From assembly GCA_040219735.1 (NCBI GenBank), contig JAVJRX010000178.1: 64,000 nt of DNA. One strand, 5' to 3'. Shown piece after piece: positions 50,287-59,522 of the stretch. The notes under the pieces were generated by a model. The model made no database searches. It saw only the letters and a list, made by a program, of their open reading frames with translations, and had not been told where the DNA came from. Origin of the DNA: Coleofasciculus sp040219735 (lineage in GTDB: Bacteria > Cyanobacteriota > Cyanobacteriia > Cyanobacteriales > Coleofasciculaceae). Numbering within the stretch: the first letter of the stretch is position 1; each line of letters starts with the position of its first letter. Position numbers and translations under genes: made by a program.

Positions 50287-52170
50287 ATGACAGAGTTTCT
50301 GAATCAGACAATTTGGTTAGTACCATTTTACGGGTTAATTGGCGCAATTTTAACCCTACCTTGGGCAACAGGTGTGATTCGTCGCACAGGTCCCCGTCCG
50401 GCTGCCTATTTTAACATATTAATGACGATTGTTACCTGTATTCACGGCGGAGTGATTTTTCGGTCTGCCGTAAATCAGCCGATGGTGAACGAGTTTGTGT
50501 TCGACTGGCTACAAGTCGGCGGCGTCAATTTCTCCTTCGCCCTAGAAGTGTCTCCCGTGAGTACAGGCGCCGTAGAGGTGGTTACCAGCCTCAGCCTATT
50601 GGCGCAGCTGTATGCCCTAGGCTACTTGGAAAAAGACTGGGCATTAGCTCGCTTTTTTGCCTTAATGGGATTCTTTGAAGGGGCGATGAGTGGGATTGCG
50701 TTGAGTAATTCCTTACTTTTAAGCTACGCCCTGTTGGAAACGCTCACCCTCTCCACCTATTTACTCGTCGGCTTTTGGTATGCTCAACCCTTAGTGGTTA
50801 CCGCTGCACGAGATGCCTTTCTCACTAAACGGGTGGGAGACATGTTGCTGTTAATGGGGGTGGTGACACTGGCAAGCCTCGCCGGTAGCTTAGACTTTAA
50901 TAACCTATATGATTGGGCAGGAACCGCAACCCTCTCCCCCGTCTTCGCCACGTTACTGGGACTTGCCTTAATCGCTGGCCCTTTGGGGAAATGCGCTCAA
51001 TTTCCCCTGCATTTGTGGTTAGATGAAGCAATGGAAGGACCAAACCCCGCCTCCGTCTTGCGGAATTCGTTGGTTGTCTGCTGTGGGGCTTATGTGTTGA
51101 TTAAACTGCTGCCGATTTTAGCCCTATCCCCCGTCACCTTATCCGTGTTAGTGGTGATTGGCACAGTGACGGCAATTGGTGCATCCTTAGTCGCTATTGC
51201 CCAAGTTGATATTAAGCGATCGCTCTCCCATACCACCAGCGCCTATTTAGGGTTGGTGTTTATCGCCGTCGGAACCGGACGCGCTGATATTGCAGCGGCG
51301 TTACTCCTCGCCCACGCCTTTGCCAAAGCCCTATTATTTATGAGTACCGGTTCGATTATTCTCACCACCAGTAACCAAAATCTCACCGAGATGGGCGGCT
51401 TGTGGTCACGGATGCCCGCGACAACCACTGCCTTTGTCGTCGGAACGGCGGGGATGATTGGGCTATTGCCCCTAGGGGGGTATTGGGCATTAAGTAAAGG
51501 CATCAACTCCCTGTGGACTGATTCACCCGGATTAGTCGCCACCTTTATCGTGGTGAATGGAATTACCGCCTTAGGACTAACCCGCGTCTTTCGCTTAATA
51601 TTCTTAGGCACTCCCCAACCAAAAACCCGCCGCACTCCTGAAGTCGCCTGGCCCATGGCGTTTCCGATGGTGGGGTTAACTCTGATTACTCTGATTATGC
51701 CTTTGTTGCTGCAACAATTAAACTTGTTACCCCCTGATAAGTATGAGTACCTGGTTAAAGTACCCCAACTATTATTATTGGGTTCCAGCGTAGTCGGTTG
51801 TGCGATCGGGGGTTTAATTGATCTGCCCAGAACTGGACTAAGATCTATTAGCTTACCCGTGAGATTTTTGCAAGACCTTTTAGCCTACGATTTTTATGTC
51901 GATCGACTCTACAACTTGACAGTCGTGTTTGCCGTTGACCTATTTTCTAAACTGACCGCTTGGATTGATCGTCATATTGTCGATGGTGCGGTGAATTTAG
52001 TTGGTCTGGCTACTGTGGTTGGGGGTCAATCATTGAAATATAGTGTTTCGGGGAAATCCCAGTTTTACCTGTTAACGATTCTCATCGGCGTCAGCGTATT
52101 AGCAGTGTTAATGAGTTGGCCCCTCAGTCAGTGGGACTGGGAACGGTGGTTGTTTCTGAATGGGCAATAA
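50287..52170 (+). CDS. ndhF4: NDH-1MS' CO2-uptake subunit NdhF4
   Basis: A 627-residue antiporter-like complex I subunit with about 15-16 TM helices. SLSLLAQLYALGYLEKDWAL, AGPLGKCAQFPLHLWLDEAM, EGPNPASVLRNSLVVCCGAY, VDIKRSLSHTTSAYLGLVFI and AHAFAKALLFMSTGSIIL carry the conserved membrane Lys, Glu and His residues. I assign the F4 (constitutive, low-affinity CO2 uptake) type because CupB rather than CupA follows and because it diverges from ccmK as in Anabaena. It powers CO2 hydration to bicarbonate at the thylakoid. Confidence 0.9.
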   Translation: MTEFLNQTIWLVPFYGLIGAILTLPWATGVIRRTGPRPAAYFNILMTIVTCIHGGVIFRSAVNQPMVNEFVFDWLQVGGVNFSFALEVSPVSTGAVEVVTSLSLLAQLYALGYLEKDWALARFFALMGFFEGAMSGIALSNSLLLSYALLETLTLSTYLLVGFWYAQPLVVTAARDAFLTKRVGDMLLLMGVVTLASLAGSLDFNNLYDWAGTATLSPVFATLLGLALIAGPLGKCAQFPLHLWLDEAMEGPNPASVLRNSLVVCCGAYVLIKLLPILALSPVTLSVLVVIGTVTAIGASLVAIAQVDIKRSLSHTTSAYLGLVFIAVGTGRADIAAALLLAHAFAKALLFMSTGSIILTTSNQNLTEMGGLWSRMPATTTAFVVGTAGMIGLLPLGGYWALSKGINSLWTDSPGLVATFIVVNGITALGLTRVFRLIFLGTPQPKTRRTPEVAWPMAFPMVGLTLITLIMPLLLQQLNLLPPDKYEYLVKVPQLLLLGSSVVGCAIGGLIDLPRTGLRSISLPVRFLQDLLAYDFYVDRLYNLTVVFAVDLFSKLTAWIDRHIVDGAVNLVGLATVVGGQSLKYSVSGKSQFYLLTILIGVSVLAVLMSWPLSQWDWERWLFLNGQ

Positions 52171-52184
52171 AAATGTTGTCGGTT

Positions 52185-52240
52185 GTAGGGGTGGGTTTAA
52201 CTATTTATGACTTAACCCAAGTGTGGCTAAACCTGATCTG
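52185..52240. repeat. Degenerate GGGCGGGTTT-family repeat
   Basis: GTAGGGGTGGGTTTAACTAT and, later, GTGTGGCTAAACCTGATC are recognisable but altered arms. It lies in the 226-base ndhF4-ndhD4 gap and would make a weak structure in the operon transcript. Confidence 0.5.
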
Positions 52241-52275
52241 ATTGATTTGTTGGTATCAAAAGTTATATTTTTTTA

Positions 52276-52316
52276 ACGCAGAGGTACGCAGAGGTTAACG
52301 CAGAGGTACGCAGAGG
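52276..52316. repeat. Tandem ACGCAGAGGT short repeats
   Basis: Four units of ACGCAGAGG(T) with a two-base TA insertion after the second lie 80 bases ahead of ndhD4. Such GCAGAGG arrays are common short tandem repeats in cyanobacteria. Confidence 0.8.
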
Positions 52317-52396
52317 ATCATGACCAATGAAAATGATTTGGTTTGCTTCTCAAGGGAAGCGAGTATGACGAATGACATAAGACAACTGACCAAATT

Positions 52397-53893
52397 ATGC
52401 TAAGTATCTTAATTTTAGTGCCGCTATTAACAGCCCTAGTCGTAGGATTTTTGCCCGCTAGACTGATGGCAAAAGGGGCGCGTCAAGTTACACTCATCGT
52501 TGCTAGTGGTCTATTTATTTGGTCACTGGTGCTACTCGCGCAGTTTAATCCGGGTGAGATGAATCTTCAGTTTCAAGAGAATTGGTCTTGGATTGAGTCG
52601 ATTGGGTTAACCTACAGTTTAGGCATCGATGGGTTGTCGATGCCCTTGCTGGTGTTGAATGGTTTACTCACCGCGATGGCGGTTTACTGTACCGATGAGG
52701 ATTTAGAACGCCCTCGATTTTATTACACGCTAATTCTGTTATTAAATGCTGGGGTAGCGGGGGCATTTTTGGCACAAGATTTGTTGCTGTTTTTCCTGTT
52801 CTATGAATTGGAATTAATTCCATTATATTTGTTAATTGCCATCTGGGGCGGAAAACGGCGCGGCTATGCAGCAACCAAGTTTCTCTTATATACAGCAGCG
52901 TCTGGGGCGCTGGTTTTGGCTGTCTTTTTAGGCTTGGTCTTTTTGAGTGGGGCAAATACCTTTGCCTACAGTAATGTGCAAAACTTAGCTTCATTATTGC
53001 CTGTAGGTCGTCAATTGCTGTTATTAGGCGGAATTCTGATCGCCTTTGGGATTAAAATTCCTTTGGTTCCCTTTCATACCTGGTTACCTGATGCCCACGT
53101 TGAAGCATCTACGCCGATTTCCATGCTGTTGGCGGGGGTGTTGCTGAAGTTAGGTACTTATGGATTATTGCGCTTTGGTTTAGGATTATTTCCAGAAGCT
53201 TGGACAGTCGTCGCCCCCTGGTTAGCGACGTGGGCGGTTGTCAGTGTGCTTTATGGGGCGTTTAATGCGATCGCGCAACGGGATATGAAGAAGATGGTGG
53301 CGTTTAGTTCAGTCGCGCACATGGGTTATATTCTACTGGCAGCCGCCGCAGGGACATCAATTTCGCTGGTGGCGGCGGTGATGCAAATGGTGAGTCATGG
53401 GTTAATCTCGGCGTTATTGTTTTTCCTGGTGGGGGTGGTTTATAAGAAGACGGGTTCGCGGGATTTAGATGTTCTCAATGGACTATTGAATCGGGAACGG
53501 GGATTACCCTTGATTGGTAGCTTCATGGTATTAGCGGTGATGGCGAGTGCGGGAATTCCGGGAATGGTAGGATTTATTTCAGAATTTCTGGTATTTCGGG
53601 GTAGTTTTCCAGCGTTTCCGGTGCAAACCCTTCTGTGTATGATTGGGACAGTCTTAACCGCAGTGTATTTCTTAATTTTGCTGGATCGCACCTTTTTTGG
53701 TCGTCTCTCGGCGCAGGTGATTGATTTACCCCGTGTTTATTGGAGTGAACGGATACCGGCGATTGTCTTAGCGGTGTTGATTGTAATTTTTGGCATTCAA
53801 CCGGGATGGTTAGTGCGGTTGAGTGAAACAACCACAGCGACGATGGTGACGAATTCACCAACAATGGCTTTAGGCGTCGAGGTGAGTCGATAA
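52397..53893 (+). CDS. ndhD4: NDH-1MS' CO2-uptake subunit NdhD4
   Basis: A 498-residue antiporter-like subunit with about 14 TM helices: SLGIDGLSMPLLVLNGLLTA, FYELELIPLYLLIAIWGGKR (membrane Glu), KIPLVPFHTWLPDAHVEAST (the NuoM PFHxWLPDAH signature), QRDMKKMVAFSSVAHMGYIL and GIPGMVGFISEFLVFRGSFP. Follows ndhF4 on the same strand and pairs with it in the CO2-uptake form of NDH-1. Confidence 0.93.
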   Translation: MLSILILVPLLTALVVGFLPARLMAKGARQVTLIVASGLFIWSLVLLAQFNPGEMNLQFQENWSWIESIGLTYSLGIDGLSMPLLVLNGLLTAMAVYCTDEDLERPRFYYTLILLLNAGVAGAFLAQDLLLFFLFYELELIPLYLLIAIWGGKRRGYAATKFLLYTAASGALVLAVFLGLVFLSGANTFAYSNVQNLASLLPVGRQLLLLGGILIAFGIKIPLVPFHTWLPDAHVEASTPISMLLAGVLLKLGTYGLLRFGLGLFPEAWTVVAPWLATWAVVSVLYGAFNAIAQRDMKKMVAFSSVAHMGYILLAAAAGTSISLVAAVMQMVSHGLISALLFFLVGVVYKKTGSRDLDVLNGLLNRERGLPLIGSFMVLAVMASAGIPGMVGFISEFLVFRGSFPAFPVQTLLCMIGTVLTAVYFLILLDRTFFGRLSAQVIDLPRVYWSERIPAIVLAVLIVIFGIQPGWLVRLSETTTATMVTNSPTMALGVEVSR

Positions 53894-53940
53894 TAATTGG
53901 GTCAGTTGTCTTATGTCATTCGTCATTCTAACGGATCAGT

Positions 53941-54002
53941 CGGGGCGGGTTTAGTTACATCTGGGTTAAGTCAGAAATGATAAGAGTCAAACCCGTCCCT
54001 AC
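53941..54002. repeat. CGGGGCGGGTTT...AAACCCGTCCCTAC inverted repeat
   Basis: A complete family copy with one arm substitution (CCCGTCCC), just upstream of cupB. Codons of a possible upstream cupB extension (from 53977) are read from this repeat, which is why the later ATG was chosen. Confidence 0.75.
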
Positions 54003-54021
54003 ACACTCAAAAGTAATTGCT

Positions 54022-55152
54022 ATGGTTATTAGTCAAAAGAAACCTACAAATCATCCCCTAGAACCTTACATTAAACGCCTGAACTCAGGTCAAGCACTGC
54101 TAGTAGATTCACCGGAGAATGTGCTAGAGGTTGTGGGTATTTTACATAGTTATGGTATTGTCCTAGATGCCTATTCCCGCAATCTAATTTATATTTCTGA
54201 GAATCAGTTTTTAGTCTTTTTTCCCTTTTTTAAATACTTCAACGGTGACGTTTCTTTCCAGAAGCTATTGCAGCACTGGTGGCATGATCGGATTAATTTT
54301 GAATATGCGGAATACTGTATGAAAGCTATGTTTTGGCATGGGGGTGGAAAATTAGATGCTTATTTAGATACGCCAGAATTTGAACAACACTGTGCCGCTG
54401 CGATTCAGGCAAAGTTTCAGCGGAATCCTTTTGTTCAAGGGATAAATGAATTATTTCCCGATTTTCTCACCGAACAAGTGCGTCAGATGGCATATTACAG
54501 TGGCTTGGGGCAATTCTGGCGGGTGATGAGTGATATGTTTATGGAGTTATCTAATCGCTATGACAATGGGGAAATTAAGACAATTCCGCAAGTTGTCGAA
54601 CATATTTTAAATGGGTTAGTAGCGGCGGCGAATAAACCGATTACTTATGGCGTGAAAATTCGCGATCGCGAGTATGAGATAATTCCTAAATCCGCTGGGT
54701 TAACGTTTCTGATGGATACGGCGGTACCCTATGTGGAGGCGATTTTCTTCCGGGGAACACCGTTTTTGGGGACAGTTTCTTATAACGCCCAAGCCAATCA
54801 GATTCCGCCAGAGCAAGGTAAGTTTACCTATGGGGCATTATATGCCGATCCGTTACCGATTGGGGGGGCGGGGATTCCACCGACATTATTGATGCAAGAT
54901 ATGCGTCATTACTTACCCGACTATCTGCATCAAGTGTATCAGCGATCGCGTCGGGGAGAGGATGACTTGCGGGTGCAGATTTGCCAAACGTTTCAGAAGT
55001 CAATGTTTTGTGTCACAACGGCGGCAATTTTAGGTTTAGCGCCTCATCCCTTGGATACGGCGGAGCCTGAACAACAGGCAGAAAATCGGGCATATTTGGA
55101 AAATTGGATGGATCGATTTGTGACATCGCGGATCAATGATGTTAATCAGTGA
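54022..55152 (+). CDS. cupB: CO2 hydration protein CupB (ChpX)
   Basis: 376 residues from the ATG at 54022; the frame is open to 53977, but those codons lie in the repeat arm. CupB couples NDH-1MS' redox chemistry to CO2 hydration. It has the ChpX/CupA family pattern: QKLLQHWWHDRINFEYAEYC, MFWHGGGKLDAYLDTPEFE, RQMAYYSGLGQFWRVMSDMF and EQGKFTYGALYADPLPIGG. Conserved His and Cys residues (His at HWWHDR, Cys at YAEYC) are candidate zinc ligands. Length fits CupB (shorter than the about 440-residue CupA). Confidence 0.92.
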   Translation: MVISQKKPTNHPLEPYIKRLNSGQALLVDSPENVLEVVGILHSYGIVLDAYSRNLIYISENQFLVFFPFFKYFNGDVSFQKLLQHWWHDRINFEYAEYCMKAMFWHGGGKLDAYLDTPEFEQHCAAAIQAKFQRNPFVQGINELFPDFLTEQVRQMAYYSGLGQFWRVMSDMFMELSNRYDNGEIKTIPQVVEHILNGLVAAANKPITYGVKIRDREYEIIPKSAGLTFLMDTAVPYVEAIFFRGTPFLGTVSYNAQANQIPPEQGKFTYGALYADPLPIGGAGIPPTLLMQDMRHYLPDYLHQVYQRSRRGEDDLRVQICQTFQKSMFCVTTAAILGLAPHPLDTAEPEQQAENRAYLENWMDRFVTSRINDVNQ

Positions 55153-55199
55153 GTTATTGGTTATTTGTCCTTCCTAGGAAATAATTCTTATCTATTATT

Positions 55200-55835
55200 A
55201 TGACTCAAACTCTTCCAGCTAGAGAGATTACTCTCCATGAATTAGAAGCAAAATTTGGCATCCAGTTGGTTGAAGATGACCAATTCTTCCGAGAATGGCA
55301 GGACAATTTACCGGAAATTACTGACGCCGAGAAAGAAAGGTTGGACAGAGTAAAACTCAGTTATCAGAATTTAACGAAATACCCACCTCTGTTGGAAAAC
55401 ACCGTAAAAATGGTTGTTCTTTCTCCCTTGCTAGACTTAGCGGACTTCTACCTCCACCCCTTCCACATCAAATCCGAGAAGTCTGTGGCAATAGCGGAAG
55501 AAGATGAGGGAGTTATTGTCAGAGGAGAGATCGATGTATTGGCTTTATTAGAACAAGTTTGGCTAGTCGTCATTGAATCAAAAAAAGCAGCATTTTCTTT
55601 AGACGTTGGCAAACCACAACTTCTCGCTTATATGCTGTCAAATCCCGATCGGGAAAAACCTGCCTACGGACTAATTACGAATGGGAGTAGCTTCAGATTT
55701 ATAAAATTAGTTAAAGGAGAAACAACTCGATACGCTGTATCTAAACTGTTTGATATTTTCAATCCAGGAAATGAACTGTATAGCGTCTTGAGTGTACTGA
55801 AGCGTTTAGGTCAATTAGCAATGAGTAACCAATGA
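55200..55835 (+). CDS. PD-(D/E)XK-type protein annotated as restriction endonuclease subunit R
   Basis: A 211-residue protein. After a helical N-terminus, residues about 70-195 form an HsdR_N-like nuclease core: VIVRGEIDVLALLEQVWLVV and IESKKAAFSLDVGKPQLLAY give the E..D..ExK catalytic pattern, and GLITNGSSFRFIKLVKGE the following strands. No specificity or methylase gene is adjacent. Such solo proteins are frequent in cyanobacteria and their function is not established. Forty-seven bases after cupB but probably a separate unit. Confidence 0.8.
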   Translation: MTQTLPAREITLHELEAKFGIQLVEDDQFFREWQDNLPEITDAEKERLDRVKLSYQNLTKYPPLLENTVKMVVLSPLLDLADFYLHPFHIKSEKSVAIAEEDEGVIVRGEIDVLALLEQVWLVVIESKKAAFSLDVGKPQLLAYMLSNPDREKPAYGLITNGSSFRFIKLVKGETTRYAVSKLFDIFNPGNELYSVLSVLKRLGQLAMSNQ

Positions 55836-55895
55836 GGTAGCTTTTTACCATAATGTCTGTACCAAGTCAAGAAAATGAATGTTTATACTAAACCT

Positions 55896-56474
55896 CTAAA
55901 CAACCTGATTCAGCCAAGTAGGATAGGCACAAGACTGGTGATTTTGTAAGGATAATCCCTGATAAGTCTGACCTATTTCGCTAACACCCTGCTCAAATTC
56001 CTCCAAATTCATAGTGTCAACTTCAACAAGTGCCTCAAACGCAATTGTCCACCAATTCTCATTGTTAACTGTAAGCTGGGTTAATTCATAGGTAATCTCT
56101 TGGTAAAAACGTTGCGATCGCGCTTTCTTCACCCGCACCCATGATCCTTGCATCACGCCGCCTTTGGGCATTAGACTCTCAGACGTTGAGTCTTGACAAC
56201 TCCACTTAATCCATTGTTCAATACTGCCTTCCCCGAAGCCACCAAATTGCCGCATACCCAATTCCGCCTTACGCCACTTAACCTCTAAACTGCCTTGCCG
56301 AAATTTAATATTCAGATAAGGACAATCGGGGATATAAAGATAGACATCCTCCCTCGTTTCTGGCAATCCTAATGTATCGCCTGGACAATCTGTGGCAAAC
56401 CAATCGTTTACCTTTGTGGGGAGAATACCGCGATTGAACCAGCGTAGTTCTAACGTAATGAAGTCATTTGTCAT
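55896..56474 (-). CDS. Conserved hypothetical protein, cyanobacterial
   Basis: A 192-residue soluble protein, acidic and Trp-rich. LELRWFNRGILPTKVNDWF, VYLYIPDCPYLNIKFRQGSLEVKW (cited as YLNIKFRQGSLEVKW), EQWIKWSCQDSTSES and WWTIAFEALVEVD form a beta-barrel-like pattern. I recall similar CYTH-like cyanobacterial proteins but cannot place it with certainty. It sits 31 bases downstream of the ABC-2 permease start-side gene in the same direction. Confidence 0.6.
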   Translation of the reverse strand: MTNDFITLELRWFNRGILPTKVNDWFATDCPGDTLGLPETREDVYLYIPDCPYLNIKFRQGSLEVKWRKAELGMRQFGGFGEGSIEQWIKWSCQDSTSESLMPKGGVMQGSWVRVKKARSQRFYQEITYELTQLTVNNENWWTIAFEALVEVDTMNLEEFEQGVSEIGQTYQGLSLQNHQSCAYPTWLNQVV

Positions 56475-56505
56475 TTTTTAGGGAACAGGGAATTAAAATT
56501 CAGCT

Positions 56506-57423
56506 CTAATCCTGCTGGTGGGCGAATTTATAAGCCCCGATAAACGATAGTGCGATCGCGAAGGCTAATAACACTGGGATAGAATACCAAGGAAACTGGG
56601 ATAGAGGTAAATAAGCAGCCGCCCGTAATCCGGTACTGGCATAGCTGAGGGGTAACAAGTAAACGATAACTTTTAATGCCAAGGGTAATGTTCTCGGATC
56701 AAAAAAAGTTGCGCCCAAAAATGACATCGGTACAATCAAAAAATTGTTATAAAGTCCCACGGATTCTAAGGACTTGACATTCAATCCCACAAGTACTCCT
56801 AAACCAGAAAATACGGCACAATTTAGCAGTAACACCAGCAAAAATAAGGGATTGATAAAGCTGAAAACTTTACCTGTAAACAGAACCGCTACCACAATCA
56901 CCGAACCGGATGTCATCAACCCACGCACGATTCCGGCTAGAATTTTACCCAAATACAGCGCTAACGGGTGTACAGGCATAAGTAGCGTTTCAGCAAACGT
57001 CTTGGTGTAAAGCCGTTCACCGCATATCGAAAAGGTTGTCCCACTGAAGCTAATCGTCATCGACGATAGGGCAATCATTCCCGGTAGGATAAACTCCAAA
57101 TAGCTGTCACCCGCCGCCGATTCCATGGCTGAATTGAGGGTGCTACCCAATCCCAACCCAAATGCGATAATGTAAATCACTGGGGAGATGAGTCCAGCCG
57201 CCGCGACTTGCAGGATTCTCACCCGCAGCTTTAGCCACTCGCCCCAGAATACGGTGAGACTATCGGCGATGATGGTTTGCCATTGACTGCCTTTGAGAGT
57301 TTTGCTGAAGGGGAATGCGAGATTAGACTTCACAGTATCGATAGGATTAACATCTCTTCTTAATATTACTTCATAATTCTGGGCATCTGGCTGATGGTGT
57401 GAGGGAGATGGGGATAAAGCCAT
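56506..57423 (-). CDS. ABC-2 type transporter permease
   Basis: 305 residues from the ATG at 57423, which follows AAGGGGAGAG; the frame is open to 57624 but the extra codons look non-coding. Six TM helices: VAAAGLISPVIYIIAFGLGL, ILPGMIALSSMTISFSGTT, LGKILAGIVRGLMTSGSVIV, FLLVLLLNCAVFSGLGVLVG, LALKVIVYLLPLSYASTGL and SIPVLLAFAIALSFIGAYKF. FAETLLMPVHPLALYLGK is the cytoplasmic coupling region of DrrB/NodJ-type exporters. No ATPase gene is adjacent, so the exported substrate is unknown. Confidence 0.85.
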   Translation of the reverse strand: MALSPSPSHHQPDAQNYEVILRRDVNPIDTVKSNLAFPFSKTLKGSQWQTIIADSLTVFWGEWLKLRVRILQVAAAGLISPVIYIIAFGLGLGSTLNSAMESAAGDSYLEFILPGMIALSSMTISFSGTTFSICGERLYTKTFAETLLMPVHPLALYLGKILAGIVRGLMTSGSVIVVAVLFTGKVFSFINPLFLLVLLLNCAVFSGLGVLVGLNVKSLESVGLYNNFLIVPMSFLGATFFDPRTLPLALKVIVYLLPLSYASTGLRAAAYLPLSQFPWYSIPVLLAFAIALSFIGAYKFAHQQD

Positions 57424-57669
57424 TCGAGTTCTCTCCCCTTGACAAGGAGAGGATGAGGAAGGGATGGTGCATAGAATGGATAGTGCGCTACAACGGTTAT
57501 TCTTCCATAACCACCGGAAGAAAGCCTGATTAGTCATAACCTGAAACAAATTTTCCGGCTGATAGGAAATGTACCCGATCGCGTCCCTGAGCCAAACCCC
57601 AGAACCTTTGTGATGCAGAATCACTTATCCTTAGAATCAGAATAATCCAATGTCCTCCAACTAAAACCG

Positions 57670-57915
57670 ATGAGTCTAGTCATACCGAATGACATCCTCC
57701 AAGCCTCCAAGATGACTGAGGATGAACTGAAGCTAGAGATTGCCATCATGCTGTACAAACAAGAAAAAATCAGCAGTGGCAAAGTCCGCGCCTGGACTGG
57801 ACTGAGCGTAATTGAGTTCCAACACGAATTAGGGAAACGAGGACTTTGTATCAACTATGATGTAGAAGATTTTCAGTCAGATATTCAAACCTTGCAGTCA
57901 ATGGGCTTACTATGA
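57670..57915 (+). CDS. UPF0175 family antitoxin-like protein
   Basis: An 81-residue helix-rich protein: IPNDILQASKMTEDELKLEI, AIMLYKQEKISSGKVRAWTG, LSVIEFQHELGKRGLCINYD. This is the UPF0175 pattern, an HTH-like antitoxin normally followed by a PIN (DUF3368) toxin. Its TGA overlaps the ATG of the next gene (ATGA), and that gene is a broken DUF3368 toxin, so this antitoxin now stands effectively alone. Confidence 0.88.
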   Translation: MSLVIPNDILQASKMTEDELKLEIAIMLYKQEKISSGKVRAWTGLSVIEFQHELGKRGLCINYDVEDFQSDIQTLQSMGLL

Positions 57916-58034
57916 TTGTTGTCAGTGATACCTCACCCATCACCAATCTGGCAGCAATTGGTCAGCTCGATTTATTGCGGCAACTCTATAAAACCATCAT
58001 TATTCCGCAAGCTGTCTATAGCAATCCTATTTAG
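57912..58034 (+). pseudogene. Truncated DUF3368 (PIN-domain) toxin
   Basis: Codons from 57912 read MIVVSDTSPITNLAAIGQLD then LLRQLYKTIIIPQAVYSNP and stop at TAG 58034. VVSDTSPITNLA is the start of the PIN fold with the first catalytic Asp. The full family is about 160 residues, so only the first quarter remains and it cannot be an active ribonuclease. The CATRA-like operon's last gene ends right after it (58050), which may mark the deletion junction. Confidence 0.85.
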
Positions 58035-58049
58035 GGTCAGCGGACGAAG

Positions 58050-59522
58050 TTAACGAATGCGATTTGAGCGTTTTTGCATCCACCAAACTATTAGACCTAC
58101 AGGAAGCGCTATGAGAACTCCCACGATTATGTGAAACAGCACGTCAAGGAAATTGTAGTAGGAAATATAAAGGGGAATGGCAGCTTCAGGGCTATCCGAG
58201 GGTTGATTTTTAGTGATGAGCATTTTTACAGGTTCAGAAGTGACTTGAGACGAGATACCACTAACGGCTAAACCTGTACTGACAACGGTAATGATCAGTT
58301 CTAAGCGTTGTTGTCGTTTTTGAGCCGCCGATTCCGTGGCGCGATCGCTCTCGGCTTGTTCGATGTCTACTCGTCCCTGGATAGCGGTTAGCGCTTTTTC
58401 TAGTAATCCGGTTCCGTGTTGGAAGTAGCCTAAATCTGATTGAATTTGTTCGGTGAAGAGGCGATAGTCTTCGTTGAAAAAGCGGGATAGGAAGCTGATA
58501 TCTTCGGCTGGGGGTTGGCTTTGAATATCGTTGAGTTCTCGCCTGTAGTTTTGGGCGTTGGTGTCAATCGTGAGGCGGTAGCGGTCTAGTTCACTGATTG
58601 ATTGAGAGTAGGATAAGTATTTTTGAGGGATATCTTTGAGGTATTCTTTGAATTGATTGAGTTCGTCTTGTGTGAGTTGTTTATCGACGGGCATTCCCTG
58701 GAATATTTTGTTGATATAGGGTTCGATGGCTTGATATTTTTGGCGAACTACATGATGAACTTGGCGGCTGAGTTGGTAAGCAGTGACAACTTTGTTTAAA
58801 TAACAAAATAGATTAACGAAAGATGAATAGTGGGCGGTAAATTTGTCGTCGGTTTCGGTTTCACAGAAGACCCAAATTAGGATATGGCAGTAGTCTTTTT
58901 CTTGAGTGGGAACGCCGTATTCAAAAATGGGACTGCCGAATAGTTGACCTTCTCGATAAAACTCAGGGCAAAGATATTGATTCGGGATGAATTCTCTTAA
59001 GCAATTATCTGCCAGTTTCCTGAGTTCTTGGCGATTTTGCGGCGATTTCCAGGGCAACCACTGCTTTTCTTCGGTGTACCAAACGGTTAGGATTAGGGTT
59101 TGACCGAGGGAACTCCCGATTTCACTGGGCATTAAGCAGCCAGAAGGGTTGAGGAGTTCGAGTATGCTGAGGTCTAGGGGGTTGGTTTTCTTCTGATTTT
59201 CGTCAAATTCGGGACGGCGGAGGTTGAGGGCGAGGACGTAGGTATTGTGAATGCGGAGGGGTGTGGCAAGTCCAGCAATGGGTAGAGGTTTGCCATCTAG
59301 GAAGATTTTACTCTCAAAAGGGAGAGCTACATCATCATCGGTTTTATCTTTCAGCAGGTCAACTCTATATCCTGCTTGTTCTTCAATTGCGAGGGGTTTG
59401 GTAACGCCAAATCGTTGAGAGAGAAGGGTATTACATTTGTCCCAGAGTAGGTTTGGTGGCTGGCTGTCTTTCAGGTGAAAGGCAAATAAATGGACGTTGG
59501 GGGCATAGACTTTTCTAGCCAT
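58050..59522 (-). CDS. CATRA-like caspase/TPR-associated protein with two C-terminal TM helices
   Basis: A 490-residue protein I would place, from memory, among the CATRA conflict-system proteins. The N-terminal domain (about 1-260) opens with YAPNVHLFAFHLKDSQPPNL and contains FLDGKPLPIAGLATPLRIHN and HILIWVFCETETDDKFTAHY. A helical middle follows (about 260-400: VVTAYQLSRQVHHVVRQKYQ, ISELDRYRLTIDTNAQNYRR). Hydrophobic segments at about 407-425 and 458-481 end in WWMQKRSNR, so the C-terminus is membrane-embedded. Last gene of a three-gene operon; it overlaps the small gene by eight bases. It may be the membrane effector acted on by the CHAT protease; that is inference. Confidence 0.7.
   Translation of the reverse strand: MARKVYAPNVHLFAFHLKDSQPPNLLWDKCNTLLSQRFGVTKPLAIEEQAGYRVDLLKDKTDDDVALPFESKIFLDGKPLPIAGLATPLRIHNTYVLALNLRRPEFDENQKKTNPLDLSILELLNPSGCLMPSEIGSSLGQTLILTVWYTEEKQWLPWKSPQNRQELRKLADNCLREFIPNQYLCPEFYREGQLFGSPIFEYGVPTQEKDYCHILIWVFCETETDDKFTAHYSSFVNLFCYLNKVVTAYQLSRQVHHVVRQKYQAIEPYINKIFQGMPVDKQLTQDELNQFKEYLKDIPQKYLSYSQSISELDRYRLTIDTNAQNYRRELNDIQSQPPAEDISFLSRFFNEDYRLFTEQIQSDLGYFQHGTGLLEKALTAIQGRVDIEQAESDRATESAAQKRQQRLELIITVVSTGLAVSGISSQVTSEPVKMLITKNQPSDSPEAAIPLYISYYNFLDVLFHIIVGVLIALPVGLIVWWMQKRSNRIR

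Noticed and set aside
51243..51656. A 137-codon minus-strand frame inside ndhF4
   Set aside because: Antisense shadow of conserved TM segments; no start signal.
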